The notes under the pieces: model-generated
Seen by the model: the letters and a program-made list of their open reading frames with translations, nothing else
Databases searched by the model: none
Told to the model about the DNA's origin: nothing
Translations under genes and position numbers: made by a program
DNA from: Culex pipiens pallens
Lineage: Eukaryota; Arthropoda; Insecta; Diptera; Culicidae
Reading direction: 5' to 3'
Length of the DNA: 64,000 nucleotides
NCBI RefSeq assembly: GCF_016801865.2
Contig: NC_068939.1
Location: 91,718,879 to 91,782,878 of the forward strand
Shown here: in pieces, positions 23,801-34,300 of the stretch
How positions within the stretch are numbered: the stretch's first letter is position 1
Layout: each line of letters begins with the position of its first letter

Positions 23801-24130
23801 ATATGGCCACTTAAGTGATATTGATGCTCTTTTTGGAAGCCGGATCTCACTTAAATGTATGTAAACTATGTCCGGATCCACCATCCAACCCATCGTTGGT
23901 TAGGTAATCGAAAAACCTTTCCAACGAATCCAAAACACTGAAGATCTGGCAACCCTGTCTCGAGATATGGCCACTTAAGTAATATTTATGTACTTTTTGG
24001 AAGCCGGATCTTACTTAAATGTATGTAAACTATGTCCGGATCCACCATCCGACCCTTCGTTGGTTAGGTAATCGAAAAACCTTTCCAACGAATCCAAAAC
24101 ACTGAAGATCTGGCAACCCTGTCTCGAGAT
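17835..24130. repeat. Satellite-like array, 164-bp unit, 8-unit higher-order repeat (1312 bp)
   Basis: About 32 units share phrases such as ggaagccggatct, aaactatgtccgg and agatctggcaaccctgtctc. Unit spacing is 164 bp. Distinct variants recur every 1312 bp (8 x 164). Three identical 63-codon readings fall at 18704, 20016 and 21328, and the unit variant aaacgaagtccgg occurs at 18045 and 19357. A retroposon at 21975-23013 interrupts it; once that is discounted, the next homologous unit at 23702 is also exactly 1312 bp on. The open frames in it arise from repetition and are not genes. Confidence 0.95.
21975..23013 (-). mobile_element. 1.04-kb retroposon inserted in the satellite, (TATGC)n tail
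   Basis: The 23-bp array sequence tggaagccggatcttactta... is present on both sides (21952-21974 and 23014-23036), which marks a long target duplication. On the minus strand the element ends in repeated TATGC (gcatagcatagcatagcata on +, from about 21976). Near its 5' end two 90-bp copies lie 130 bp apart (22793-22882 and 22923-23012), like the repeated 5' leaders of some retroposons. A phrase beginning attccaggaagctgt also occurs twice (22450 and 22669). No coding frame of note. Family not recognised. Confidence 0.75.
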
Positions 24131-24142
24131 ATGATTACTTAA

Positions 24143-24190
24143 TAAGACATGAATGCCACAAAAGTGGTAAAATGTCTATAATAAAAAAAA
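24143..24190 (+). mobile_element. 48-bp hairpin retroposon with poly(A) tail
   Basis: An exact 12-bp duplication, atgattacttaa, flanks it (24131-24142 and 24191-24202). The insert folds as agacat...atgtct enclosing ccac...gtgg and ends in ataataaaaaaa. It lies in the last satellite unit. It is probably an extreme 5'-truncated LINE or SINE copy that kept only its 3' hairpin. Confidence 0.75.
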
Positions 24191-24340
24191 ATGATTACTT
24201 AAGTTATATATGTGTACGTTTTCTCTGGATTCAAAAAAATTGCTGAAATATGTGTACAAATCACTCCTATTACCCATTGTTGATAAAAAGTGAGGAAGGC
24301 ATCAAACACATAGGTGGATTAAGTTAGTTTTTAATTATAA

Positions 24341-24678
24341 CTCGGGACTCCGGCAACCAAATTCAACCAAACTTCGGGACAATGCACAGATTGGTCAACC
24401 AAACAAAACGTGTTTGTTGTTGTTTTTATTGCATGCTCTATTTTTTACGTTGGGCACACAGAAAAAAAAATGCCAATATTCATCAGGGAATGATGACAAA
24501 TATGCAGGCCTGGGTTGATTGTTTACGGTTGATTGCACTTCTATTTTTATAAAATATTCCAAAATTTGAAGGGCAGAGTGTTGAGGGTGGTGGGTGAAAT
24601 TATCGAACAATTTTGATGCAGACCTCATTTCTTTCTCACGTTTTGGTAATAAAAAGAATATATTTGGCATTTCAAAGT
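24341..24678. other. Intergenic DNA, nothing recognised
   Basis: AT-rich sequence between the satellite-bearing element and the tRNA-carrying MITE. The 119-codon minus frame at 24395-24754 runs across the MITE border and has no motif, so it is not called. Confidence 0.5.
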
Positions 24679-25045
24679 CACAGCTAAAAAAGTAGTAATC
24701 CAGCTGCGTGTAAAAGTGCTGGGTGTAAAATAAATACTGCATTATTTTATGCAATTTTATGTAATTTTACAGCCTGAAATATGTAGCCCATCAGTATGGG
24801 AAACCTACTTGACCGAAATGTCAAGCTGATATATGCGTTTATCCTTACAACTTTTCATCGGTCTGACGGCCGAGTGGGCTAAGGCGCCAGTCCTCACTGT
24901 TGGTGCTGGGTTTCAATTCCGTCGGTTGCAACTTTTTTTGTGTTTGCAAAAATTTTACATGTAGTGTGTAATATTAAGTGTTTATTTTGACGAATGTGAT
25001 GTGCATGCTTTTGCATGCGATTTTACCATCGAATTTTTTGCTGTG
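24679..25045. mobile_element. MITE carrying a tRNA-Leu/Ser-like sequence, copy 1
   Basis: A 367-bp element with ends cacagctaaaaaag and ttttttgctgtg. A tRNA-like stretch (about 24862-24932) contains an A-box-like ggccgagtgggctaaggcgc and a B-box-like gggtttcaattcc. The same element in the opposite orientation is at 58280-58641. It is unusual for a TIR element to carry a Pol III-type promoter. Target duplication unclear here. Confidence 0.75.
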
Positions 25046-25557
25046 GATTAATCATAAACCATACAAACTAAAAGAATGATTTAAATCTTGAAATTAAAGT
25101 TAATCCGCAACTATAACGTTTTCCTTTCATTAACAAACTGTGGAATTTCATTATGAGTTAAAGTTTCAATTCTGTGATTACACATTAGTTGAATTCAACG
25201 GATTTGTTGCCGATTCTTGCCTTCATATTCGCCATCATCTTGTATTCTTTCTTTGCTAAGATCTTCAGATAATCAAGTCTGGACTGTACATGGACATTTC
25301 GGATACCAATAAAAAAAACCTACCTATGGCAATTAATTACAAATATATTTCCTCCATCGTTACACTATCCTTACAGGTTAAATCCGTTTATTATCACACT
25401 TTAAAAACTTCTTCCTTCCCTTTGTTGGTTCACGGCACCGATTGAAAACCGACTGCAGTTTTGTTTTTTTCCGCTGTTCCGATTTGTACACTTTCTGACT
25501 AGCAACTTTGCGAAATAGTTTCTTTGCAATCCAATACAATGGTTTATGAGAGATAGT
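25046..25557. other. Intergenic DNA, nothing recognised
   Basis: AT-rich sequence with no supported gene or repeat. It may include 3' UTR of the minus-strand membrane gene if the exon at 25558-25730 is real. Confidence 0.4.
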
Positions 25558-25730
25558 TTAGTTTGAAATAGTTATGAAATTAGTGTGGTATGATAGGACA
25601 GATAAATAATGTTTATGTTGTAAGAGATTTTTGATCACTTTGGCATTCCACTTTCGTCTCGTGATTTGACTTTCCTTCATTTTCCTAGCTTGTTTTAGAG
25701 GCCCAAATGGCCAGTAAGGCTTCCGACGTC
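25558..25730 (-). CDS. Possible last exon of the minus-strand membrane-protein gene
   Basis: On the minus strand the acceptor actcacag is followed by a frame that matches the phase left by exon 31316-31537 (one base over). It runs 56 codons to TAA at 25558-25560 and begins RRKPYWPFGPLKQARKM. The first 40 bases are GC-rich, like a coding exon; the rest is AT-rich. The same bases can be read on the plus strand as a short exon (acceptor ttgttttag, ATGGCCAGTAAGGCTTCC, donor gtgagt), so strand and reality are uncertain. Confidence 0.25.
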
Positions 25731-27539
25731 CTGTGAGTATTTATAAACTTTGATTCGATGCTTATCTTAACGTGACCGTGACGTTTTTATTTAATTTTGC
25801 AAAATCAGCAAAAAATTCTGCCCATGGCCTTAACTTTTCCCTTCATCATTACCTGTTAGAGAAAGGGGAGACACTCGTGCAAATTAAGGCGCTGCACTTG
25901 ACTCGCAAAGGACCCCAGATGCCATCGACATGCCGACGTCGGTCGGTCGGTCGCTGAGTACTCTTTCATCTTCAGTTGGCTTCATCATCATCCCCCCACC
26001 GAGAGTCCTTCCGAGTTTATCCTTTGACATGATTTTGATTCGAGCAAAAAAAAAAGTTGTTTATCGTCTCGCGTTCTTTCCCTCTGTCCATCCTCACTCA
26101 CTCTCTCTAATCTTAATTAAGGATCTTACGCGTTGGCTTACACTAATTACAGCAAAAAAAGGGAGAAATATAAGTGAGTGCAAACTTTGGTTGGCCTTCA
26201 ATTACACTTGTCTCACATCACCATAACCGTCAGGGATGTCTTTCTAAGGGGCTGCTTTTTGCTTTTCGGGAAGTAAAACCTAATCACGGTTTAGTCATTC
26301 CACCTCAAATTACTCAAAATCCACAAAAGTTGTCCTAACCCGTTTTGGGAATATTGTGAAATTGAAAAGAGTAGGAATTCAATTAAAAATAAACGCTTAT
26401 TAGGTGACACTGAGAACAAATCTGTTTTTTTTTTTTGTCGAAGACACAATTTGATCGGAAAATCTTTTCTCAAAATACACATTTTCGAACATTCACATAA
26501 TGTTATAATGAAAAGAACAAAAATCATTGAGATGAAAAATTCAATTCTATGAAACAGACTACGTTTTACAATACAGTGATTCGAGGTGGAATGGCCCATT
26601 TTAGTGTGAATTATAGATTATAGATTATGATCTACTAAAAGTCTTGTCCGAGATTTCCTGCTTCGTTGTAGGAGTACAGGAAAAACTTGTTCTCAAACCG
26701 CTTTTGTATCGGTTTGCCTTCAAGTTATAAATCGTTTGCAATATCCGGTTGATCCCCATGATGTTCTCAGCTTCTCCCAAAAAAACGATGAAAAATCGCC
26801 ATCCAGCACTCATAAATTGCGGCGTTGCAACCCCCGTCGTCAAAATTGTCCAACCCGCTGCCGGGGGCCTCACCGGTGATTAAAACTTCGCCATGTTTTA
26901 CCGTCGGAGATTCTTTTTTTTGTGCGCTTCACAATTTTAGCGGGAGATCCATTTATCCTACTTTTCCGGGAGATTATAATGTTTGGCCGTTTTCTGCTGC
27001 TGCTGTTGCTCCTTCCAGGACAAAATTTCCTCGCTGTACTCTGCGGGTTGGGAAGAAATGGAAGGCAGAAAAAAATGATGATTAAAAATTTACTTCTTTT
27101 TTTTTATTGCCGAGCCGCTGCAAAAGTTCACAGGTGGGATGGCCTCGGCGTCCATTAGTACACATTAGCGAGTGATATTTAGCGAAATTGGCTTTGGATG
27201 CTTTTTGCTGCTTCCCCGAGGAGGGTATATGGAAATTTGTCGAGTTTAAATGTTTGATGTGAGCAAAGAGAAAAGTTCAAGTTCTGTCATTGTCTGGAGG
27301 TCAGGATTTGTTATTTGAACACACAGATTAGCAGTTATAATAACACAAAATAATAACAGAGATTTGTTCGAAAAATAACTGTTATCTGTTATCAAAAATT
27401 ATTACAAGAATATCCAATATAAATAAAAAAAAAATGTTTCCGATAACTCAATTTGGTTTTGGTAAGATATGTTTTTGTGCAACGTTAAATAACTGATTTT
27501 GATATTGTTTTCTAATTAGGCCGATGCAAATATTTTTTG
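25731..27539. other. Intergenic or intronic DNA, no gene supported
   Basis: Mixed AT-rich and GC-richer patches. Overlapping frames on both strands at 25772-26226 and 26625-27158 have no motifs. At about 27330-27420 the phrase ttatctgttatc and relatives recur, as in the element at 35834-36276, which suggests a decayed copy. Confidence 0.4.
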
Positions 27540-28640
27540 AAGTTTTTGTCCCTCGGCTCTGCCCGGAGTCAAGGAGGGGGGGAGGGTGAGTCCACGAGCA
27601 AAGCATACCCATCTCGCATCGACTTCAGCAATCTGCCTGACATTTTCAGGGGTTGCTTGTACATATAAAGCACTCTAGATCAACGGGAAGTGGGGCAAAT
27701 CGGGACACAAAGTTTGAAGGTTCAAAAACGTTAAAAATCTTAAAAAGGTTATAACTAAGGCAAAATTCAATTTTATTTAAAAATTCAAAATGCAAAAATT
27801 AAGAAGCTGCTTTATTTTGGAAACGAACTTGATTTTCAATAAATATGAATTGAAGTTTTTTTTTAACTTTCATTTTTTAAAGGGTTAAAATGGTTGAAAA
27901 TAAACATTTTTGTGTATGTTTCTATTGTGAAATTGTCTCAGAAACACGAATATCATAAAATTAGCATGCCTTACCCAAAGCGTTCTCAGTCTCAGATGGT
28001 AGTCTCAGATGTCCCCTACAAGCTGCAGGTCGAACCGAGTTGATATCTGGATGGAACACTTTTTTATTTGTGTTTTAAAATTATGCTATTTTTTCACTAA
28101 AATACCAATAACTCCCTTTAGATTTAACCAATTGGGATGCTTCTCCCTACATTTTGTTGCAATTATTAAGCCCTTTCAGATGCATTTTGAATTTTGAAAT
28201 TAAATTGAATTTTGCCTAAGTTATAACCTTTTTAAGATTTTTGACGTTTTTGAACCTTCAAACATTGTGTCCCGATTTGCCCCATATTTTGGCCAAATGC
28301 TAGTTTTGTATGAACAAACAATCCCTGAAAATTTCGGGCAGATTGGTGAGGTTCAAACGACCTCCCATACAAAGGGGTATGCCCTGTTCGTGGACTCGCT
28401 CTTAAATAACAAGCCATAGTCTCAACATTTGAATCCAAAAGGTGTTTTAAAATTCATTTTACACTAGTTAAGTAGTTTTGCAATCATTAGTTTTCAAAAA
28501 AAGTAAGATCTGACGAAAACAAAAAAAAGTAGCGAAAAAAAACTTTCTGCGATACTTGTTAAATTTCCATTGAAATTTTGAAGTTTTTTGAAAAAATATT
28601 TTTTTGCCCCCTGAGGGGTGACAAAAACTTTATATAGAAT
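27540..28640. repeat. Palindromic element with ccctcggct end
   Basis: Arms of roughly 250 bp pair: 27540-27800 with cgggacacaaagtttgaagg and gttataactaaggcaaaatt, against 28200-28430 with their complements. The centre is near 27990. The right flank (28440-28570, with cattttacactagtt and ttgcgatac-like text) recurs at 62860-62990 beside another ctcggct phrase, so the family has a second, partial member there. Confidence 0.6.
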
Positions 28641-29797
28641 TGGTACCATCCTTATTAGCATATTTAACATAATATTTCAATATTTGCTTGGTTCCAATTA
28701 AATATTACATATTTTCACATGCTGCATAAAATAAGTAAGCATTGGCTGACGGCTTACAAACTTTGTGCAACATTCTAATAAAAATAAAATTTTACAGAAA
28801 CTAGGTAAATTATCCAAAGAGCAAATAACCCAAAGAAAAAAATGAAAGAACTTCAACCTCTTGCAATATAAAAAACACATTTAGTTATGGAAACTTAGAA
28901 AAATTTCGAACAAAATGTTCCTTTGGGGTATATCAATAATATAAAAAATCCGCTTCAAATTTTTAACTTTTTTAAAAGTTTTTGTGAAAAGACCAAATTT
29001 ATGGCCAAAATTCTTGTTAAAATTGGTCATAATGTTCCCATATTTCTAGTCATATTTAGCAAATTTTTTTTTTATCAAATTGGGTTATGGACTCTTAGAA
29101 TATTTTCGAACAAATTATTGATTTCCTGTTGGGGGTATATCAATAATTAAAAAAAAATCAACTTTATATTTTTTAACTTGTATTTGGTTGGCACTATTTT
29201 AAGATATTTTGGTTTAAAATTGCATTACCTTAAAATGGCATTGACCAATAAGTCCAAAATCAATTTAAAAAAATGCTTCGAACATCACTTTTCTCTTTAA
29301 ACCCTGAATTGATTCGTTTAAAAAATATTGTTAAAGTTTGCTTTCAATTTTCTACACGAGTAGAAAAAACCCAAAAACATTCCTTGAAAGTTAGTATTCA
29401 ATCAATCCAAGATAACTAACCTCCAATTCTTGACCATTTTCAGGAAACTTCAATTTTCACTAAATTTTGCGATCTAGATCAATGTACAACGGCTGAACCA
29501 ATTTCAGATAATTCCTAGATGTTGCGGAATTAAATCAAATATAAGACACTCAGTAAATAAGTTCAAATTAAATAATGAAGCAATCAGGCACGTAGGTGGA
29601 TTTAAGTTTTTCAAAGACTTATGACTTCAACCAACTGTTTTCGTGTACTTAGAAACCATTTTTTTTAATTTAAACTATGGCTTGAGTTTTCCCCCCTTTG
29701 AACTTTGACCAAAGTCGAGGACAATAAATATCAAATCTACCGATACTTGGCTAAGCATAATTTATTTCTTAGGTATTTTTATCAGAGTGTAACGATT
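28641..29797. other. AT-rich DNA, nothing recognised
   Basis: No supported gene. At about 29585-29615 the phrase caggcacgtaggtggattta resembles the right end of the satellite-bearing element family and may be a fragment of it. Confidence 0.4.
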
Positions 29798-30345
29798 TGC
29801 CTTCCTCAATGAGGTAAGGTGCTCCTGCTCTTAAAAAATGTTTTTTTTTTTAGATAAAGCTCATAGATCGAGTTCCAACAAAATTTAAGTTTCGATAAGT
29901 AGTCATAATGTTATGTATACAAATATGTTTTCGCAAATATCCGGATGTTAGATAAATGACCATAAATCGTACCAAATATCATCATGATATATATCGTTGG
30001 ATAGGTAATCAAAAGACCTTTCAAACGAGTCCAAAAGATCGAAGATCTGGCAACCCTGTCTCAAGTCATAAACTCTTAAGTGATATTTATGTACCTTAAT
30101 GAAGTCGGATCTCACTTATCTGTACAATAAATATGTTCGGATCCAACATCCGAACTATCGTTGGTTAGGTAATCAAAACACCTTCCAAACAAGATCAAAG
30201 ATCTGGAAACTCTGTCAATACTTTTTAAGACTAAATCCTAATTGAACTAAAACTTCGTTTTCTGCACACAAACAAACAAATAATTAAAAATTCAGGTGGA
30301 AAACAGGAGGAAGGCACCAACCACGTAGGTGGATTAAGTTAGTTT
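29798..30345. mobile_element. Short dispersed relative of the satellite-bearing element
   Basis: It begins ttgccttcctcaatgaggta and ends gaggaaggcaccaaccacgt...taagttagttttt. Inside are only about two diverged 164-bp-like units (gaagatctggcaaccctgtc at about 30043; tgttcggatccaacatccga at about 30133). This copy shows the family form before expansion into the array at 17.8-24.1 kb. Confidence 0.75.
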
Positions 30346-30625
30346 TTCTTCAGAATAGTCCTAATTATAATCTACAACATTTCCTAAGAAAACATCTCGA
30401 TTAGACAACACCTTCTCAAGATAAAGATTTTTAAATATTTTTGAGGTGCCTTTGTATGGACGAACCAATGAAGAAGAAGAAGCTCTGTTCCTATCGTAAA
30501 CATTCTGAGAAGAGGAATTTATTTTGGCACAAAGCATTGTGAAGTGAAATGCTTCAGGTATCAAATGCCGCTTGATCCCATTATTTTCACGCGATGGAAT
30601 AAAAATCCCTTGGTTTCCGAAATAG

Positions 30626-31043
30626 CAGGTAGCAGTGCGTGGCCGAATGGTTACGCTGTCCGCTTTGTAAGCGGATGATTCTGGGTTCGATTCCCATCTG
30701 CTCCAACCTTCCATCGGATGAGGAAGTAAAATGTCGGTCCCGGTCTCAGTTGTTGTTAGGCCGTTAAGTCATTCCAGGTGTAGGAGTCGTCTCCATGCCA
30801 TAAGTACAAACAACACACCAAACCAAGCCTACTCCGGTGGAATCGCTGGCGGCAGTTGGATTCGCAATCCGAAGGTCGTCAGTTCAAACACTGGGGTGGA
30901 AGGTTCCTTGGAGTAGAAAGAGGTTTGGGTGCTCTCCCCATTCAAGCCTTCGGACTCCTAGGTTCGAGCAGAAACTTGCAATAGAGACCACAAAAGACCC
31001 GGGGGTCGTTAATGTGGATGGTTTGATTTTTTTTTTTTTTGAT
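30626..31043 (+). mobile_element. SINE with two tandem tRNA-like modules
   Basis: A 16-bp exact duplication, ttggtttccgaaatag, flanks it (30610-30625 and 31044-31059). The head is tRNA-Thr-like (loop TTTGTAA, B-box gggttcgattccc, 30630-30706). A second tRNA-like module in the same orientation, with loop ttcgcaa between ttgga and tccga, lies at about 30838-30900. It ends in a T-rich tail. The frames read across it are spurious. Confidence 0.8.
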
Positions 31044-31315
31044 TTGGTTTCCGAAATAGATGCTATTTATAATTTTATTTTCAATTCGGCACGTATTTCT
31101 GTTAATTAGGGAGATATCACGAATCACGAAGATTTTATTTTCAATCATTGTTTACTTCGGTTCATGGGCTGTTGGACTACTTGAACTGTCGAGTTCGAAC
31201 CATTTTTTTTAAATCCGGGAACTTCAAAGCCATTCTCTGCAACCGGGTTAATTTGCAATTCCCGAAAAGCGTTATCAATAGCACACTTCCAGCGAGCCCA
31301 CCCCTCCTCACTTAC

Positions 31316-34300
31316 CTGGCAGCGCCTCAATCATGTGGTTGTGATGTCCGCTGTTCATTCGGTGAGCGCCATTTTCCGCCTTCGCCGGCAGGATGTTTTC
31401 CGGGTGGATGACTCCGCTGCAGCAGACGACTTTGGCCTTGTCGCCGTGGTTGAACTTGACGTGCTTCTTCAGCAGCAACGAGTTTTGCCGGCCAAACGTC
31501 GACGGGGACTTGACCTGTTGGGTCATCGTGGGCGCCACTAATGAGGGGGAGAGATAAAAAAGGTGGTTTGAAAAATTTGCAAGAAAATGAAAAACGGCTT
31601 CACTTTTTACCTCCGAGAGCGGATCCATTAATTTGCGTCTCCTCCGGAATCAGCGTGCAGTTGGTGTGCGGACACATAATCGGGCTCAGTATTGATTTCC
31701 CCGGGGGCAGGCAAGTGGCCGCCGGTGGACTGTACTGGATGTTGACCGACTAGAAAAAGGAAGAAGAGGAGGAAGAAAAATGAATCGAAAGTCACAAGCG
31801 AAACCCCCGAAAATTAACGTTTATTACGGGCAATTAGTGGAAATTCCACTCCCTAATTGGGATACAAAGCGATTAATTTGGGTCAAATTGAGAGAGGAAG
31901 TGTGGAATTATACTTCCGTGCAAGAGGCTCGTAAACGGGGCCAATTATGATCCGGTGCACCGAAATTCAACCCCCCGGTGTGGCCTAATAGCCATGAATG
32001 GGAGGGAACACTATCCGGGTTGAGTTTGTTACAGTACATTTGATGTGAATCGGGGTGAATGACGATGTGTGTTTGATATCTTTCAACAGAATATTGCAAT
32101 GCACAATGGTAGACTTATTCGATGTGCTTTCGTGCATACATAAATATTTTGTTTTCATATGAATTATTTGAATTTTTCAATATAATTATATTCGGGGATA
32201 TCGTGGAATTTTTCTGTTATCCCAAAAATGAATAAATTTTATAATTTGGTCTAAATCTAGAGTTTATTTTAGAGGTCCTATAAGCTATTGTCTTTCATAT
32301 GTATAGGACCTTATAAAAAAAATGGAAATATAAAAAAGCTAAATTATCTATCTTTGAACATTTAAAAAAAAATTAACCCTGATTGTTTGAAATATTTTTT
32401 ATTGATTTAACTTTTCACATTGAACATCGGAACAATAGTTTCCGGGGCAGCGAATGATCGAAAGGTTAAAGCTGCCGGAAATAAATCAATTAACAACAAC
32501 AACAATAGTTTCCGAGGTGACAGTCAGAGAAATTCATTTCCATCGATTCAAATTCTTTGTGAGGCTGTGTCTCAGAAAAGTATTGGCCTTTTTTAAAAAG
32601 TGCCAGAAAACTATAGGAAAATTATTTTCTCAGCTTTTCAAACATATTTTTTTCAGAGGCGTTTTTTTTTCAAAAAACATTTTTGCCTTCCTCACCGAGT
32701 TAAGGCTACATGGAGAGACTGTGCCCAGAAATTTTAACAATTAAAATTGTTGATTTTACTTTCGTAAATTTGAACAAAAATGTACTTGCTATTGCCAGTT
32801 TTAAGTTAAAATAATCAAAATTCATTATTAATTTAATAACCTATTTGTTGAAAATGCTAAAGGCAAAAAGCTAACAGTTTTTTCGAACTCGAATGAACGT
32901 GCTCGACTGTTTGCTTTGGTTTTGGGAAAATCAAAAATTTTGTTGGTTGAAAATAATTAACAATTGGTTGAATATTTAAAAGATGAACTTGGGTTTGTTT
33001 ACGTCTGTCATTTGAAGTCAGGATTCGAACAAGAGCGGTCGATTTGTTGAGTTTGTGTTGTTTATTATGAAGTGAGAGGATGTGAAAGGTTAAAATTACA
33101 CTATTTGGATAATGTTGAAGTGGCAAATCAAAGTGTTGCAACTGGGGAGGTGGAATTGGTGAGTAGGTTTGCTGATGATTTCTTTGCAGTTGATAAACTA
33201 TGAAGAGCAAGAGGACGACCTTCGCCATGAGGACCTCTGATGCGAGTGAGTTGAACACGTTATAAGAATGTTTGAAGGACAGAGAGGGCAGTAGAAGGGA
33301 GATGCGGGTCAACTCTTCACGGATAGAGCAGCCCGGGAAAATTTAACAAAATGTTGCTTAATCTAAGTAAGTATAGGTTTATTTTTACACAACAATTTAT
33401 CTAATGTGGTTCTTATTAGAATACTGAATCATTAAAAAATTTCGTGCTTACGACTGATAAAATCTTAATGAACCATTTTTTTTTTTTCAAAATTATCAAT
33501 TATAAAATACATAGAAATGCGTACACATGACAACATAAAAAATAGAGATGAAGGAAAATATCAAAGAATAAAAATATATGAAATATATAATGAATAATTA
33601 TTATCTTGAAAATTTTGTTGCAATACGACTGCTTAATAAACTGGTAAGTAAAACTCATTTTTTTTTTTCAGGAGTTGGAGTACGATGATTTAAGATTAAA
33701 TCAAATGCAATGAATTTGTGTTGCCATAAGTAGTTTAATAAACATAAGCTTGTTAAGTTGCATTATTGATATACTTGATTTATAGTTTTAATGTATTCAA
33801 TAATTACTTACGTTCTTTTTTTCAGTTTATAGCCGAACATGAATTTCTTATTAATTGACTAATAAATTTCATCTGTCTATTTGCAGCAAAAGTGTTCGCT
33901 TCGTGTAAATTCTGTGTCCAACCAACAGAAAAAATAAGTAAATCTGAGACCGTTGTAGATGATGACTTATCAAGACATTAGTTGAAAATATAGCTAGAAA
34001 TTCGGCTCAGCCTGTATCGTTATTTAAAGAAAATATATCGACACTGTTTTGTTATAAACCCCTAATAATTTGCTGCATGCAAAAATATTTCGGTTGATAC
34101 AACAAAAAAATGCTGTTTTTTACAGAGTATCCCACAATATTTCAGCTGAAAACAACAGATTTTTAGTTAATTTTCTCAAAAAAATATTCTAGCAGTCGAC
34201 TGCTAGAATTTTTTTCGGCCATTTAACCAACAAAAATGGAAATTTCAACTATTTTTTTTGTTACTTTTAGTTACTGGTGGTCAGTAATTTCGGGTTAACA

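Larger units (their letters stand above)
17536..24340. mobile_element. Dispersed element carrying the 164-bp satellite array
   Basis: The left end has a terminal hairpin, gccttcctcactgaggtaag, at about 17537. The right end is gtgaggaaggcatcaaacac followed by taggtggattaagttag (about 24291-24330). The same two ends bracket a shorter copy at 29798-30345, and the left end also starts the fragment at 42893. So the array at 17835-24130 is an internal tandem expansion of an interspersed family. A GT-rich stretch at 17649-17697 lies between the left end and the array. Superfamily unknown. Confidence 0.7.

Noticed and set aside
18704..23893. Repeated 63-codon minus frames (MGRMEDPDIV...) suggesting a small gene family
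   Set aside because: They recur with the satellite's higher-order period. The unit (164 bp) is not a multiple of three and there are no coding signatures.
17835..24130. CRISPR-like array
   Set aside because: Repeats are contiguous with no unique spacers, unit length is 164 bp, and the genome is eukaryotic.
24862..24932. Functional tRNA-Leu or tRNA-Ser gene
   Set aside because: It lies inside a TIR element that occurs twice in the window; no proper acceptor stem was seen.
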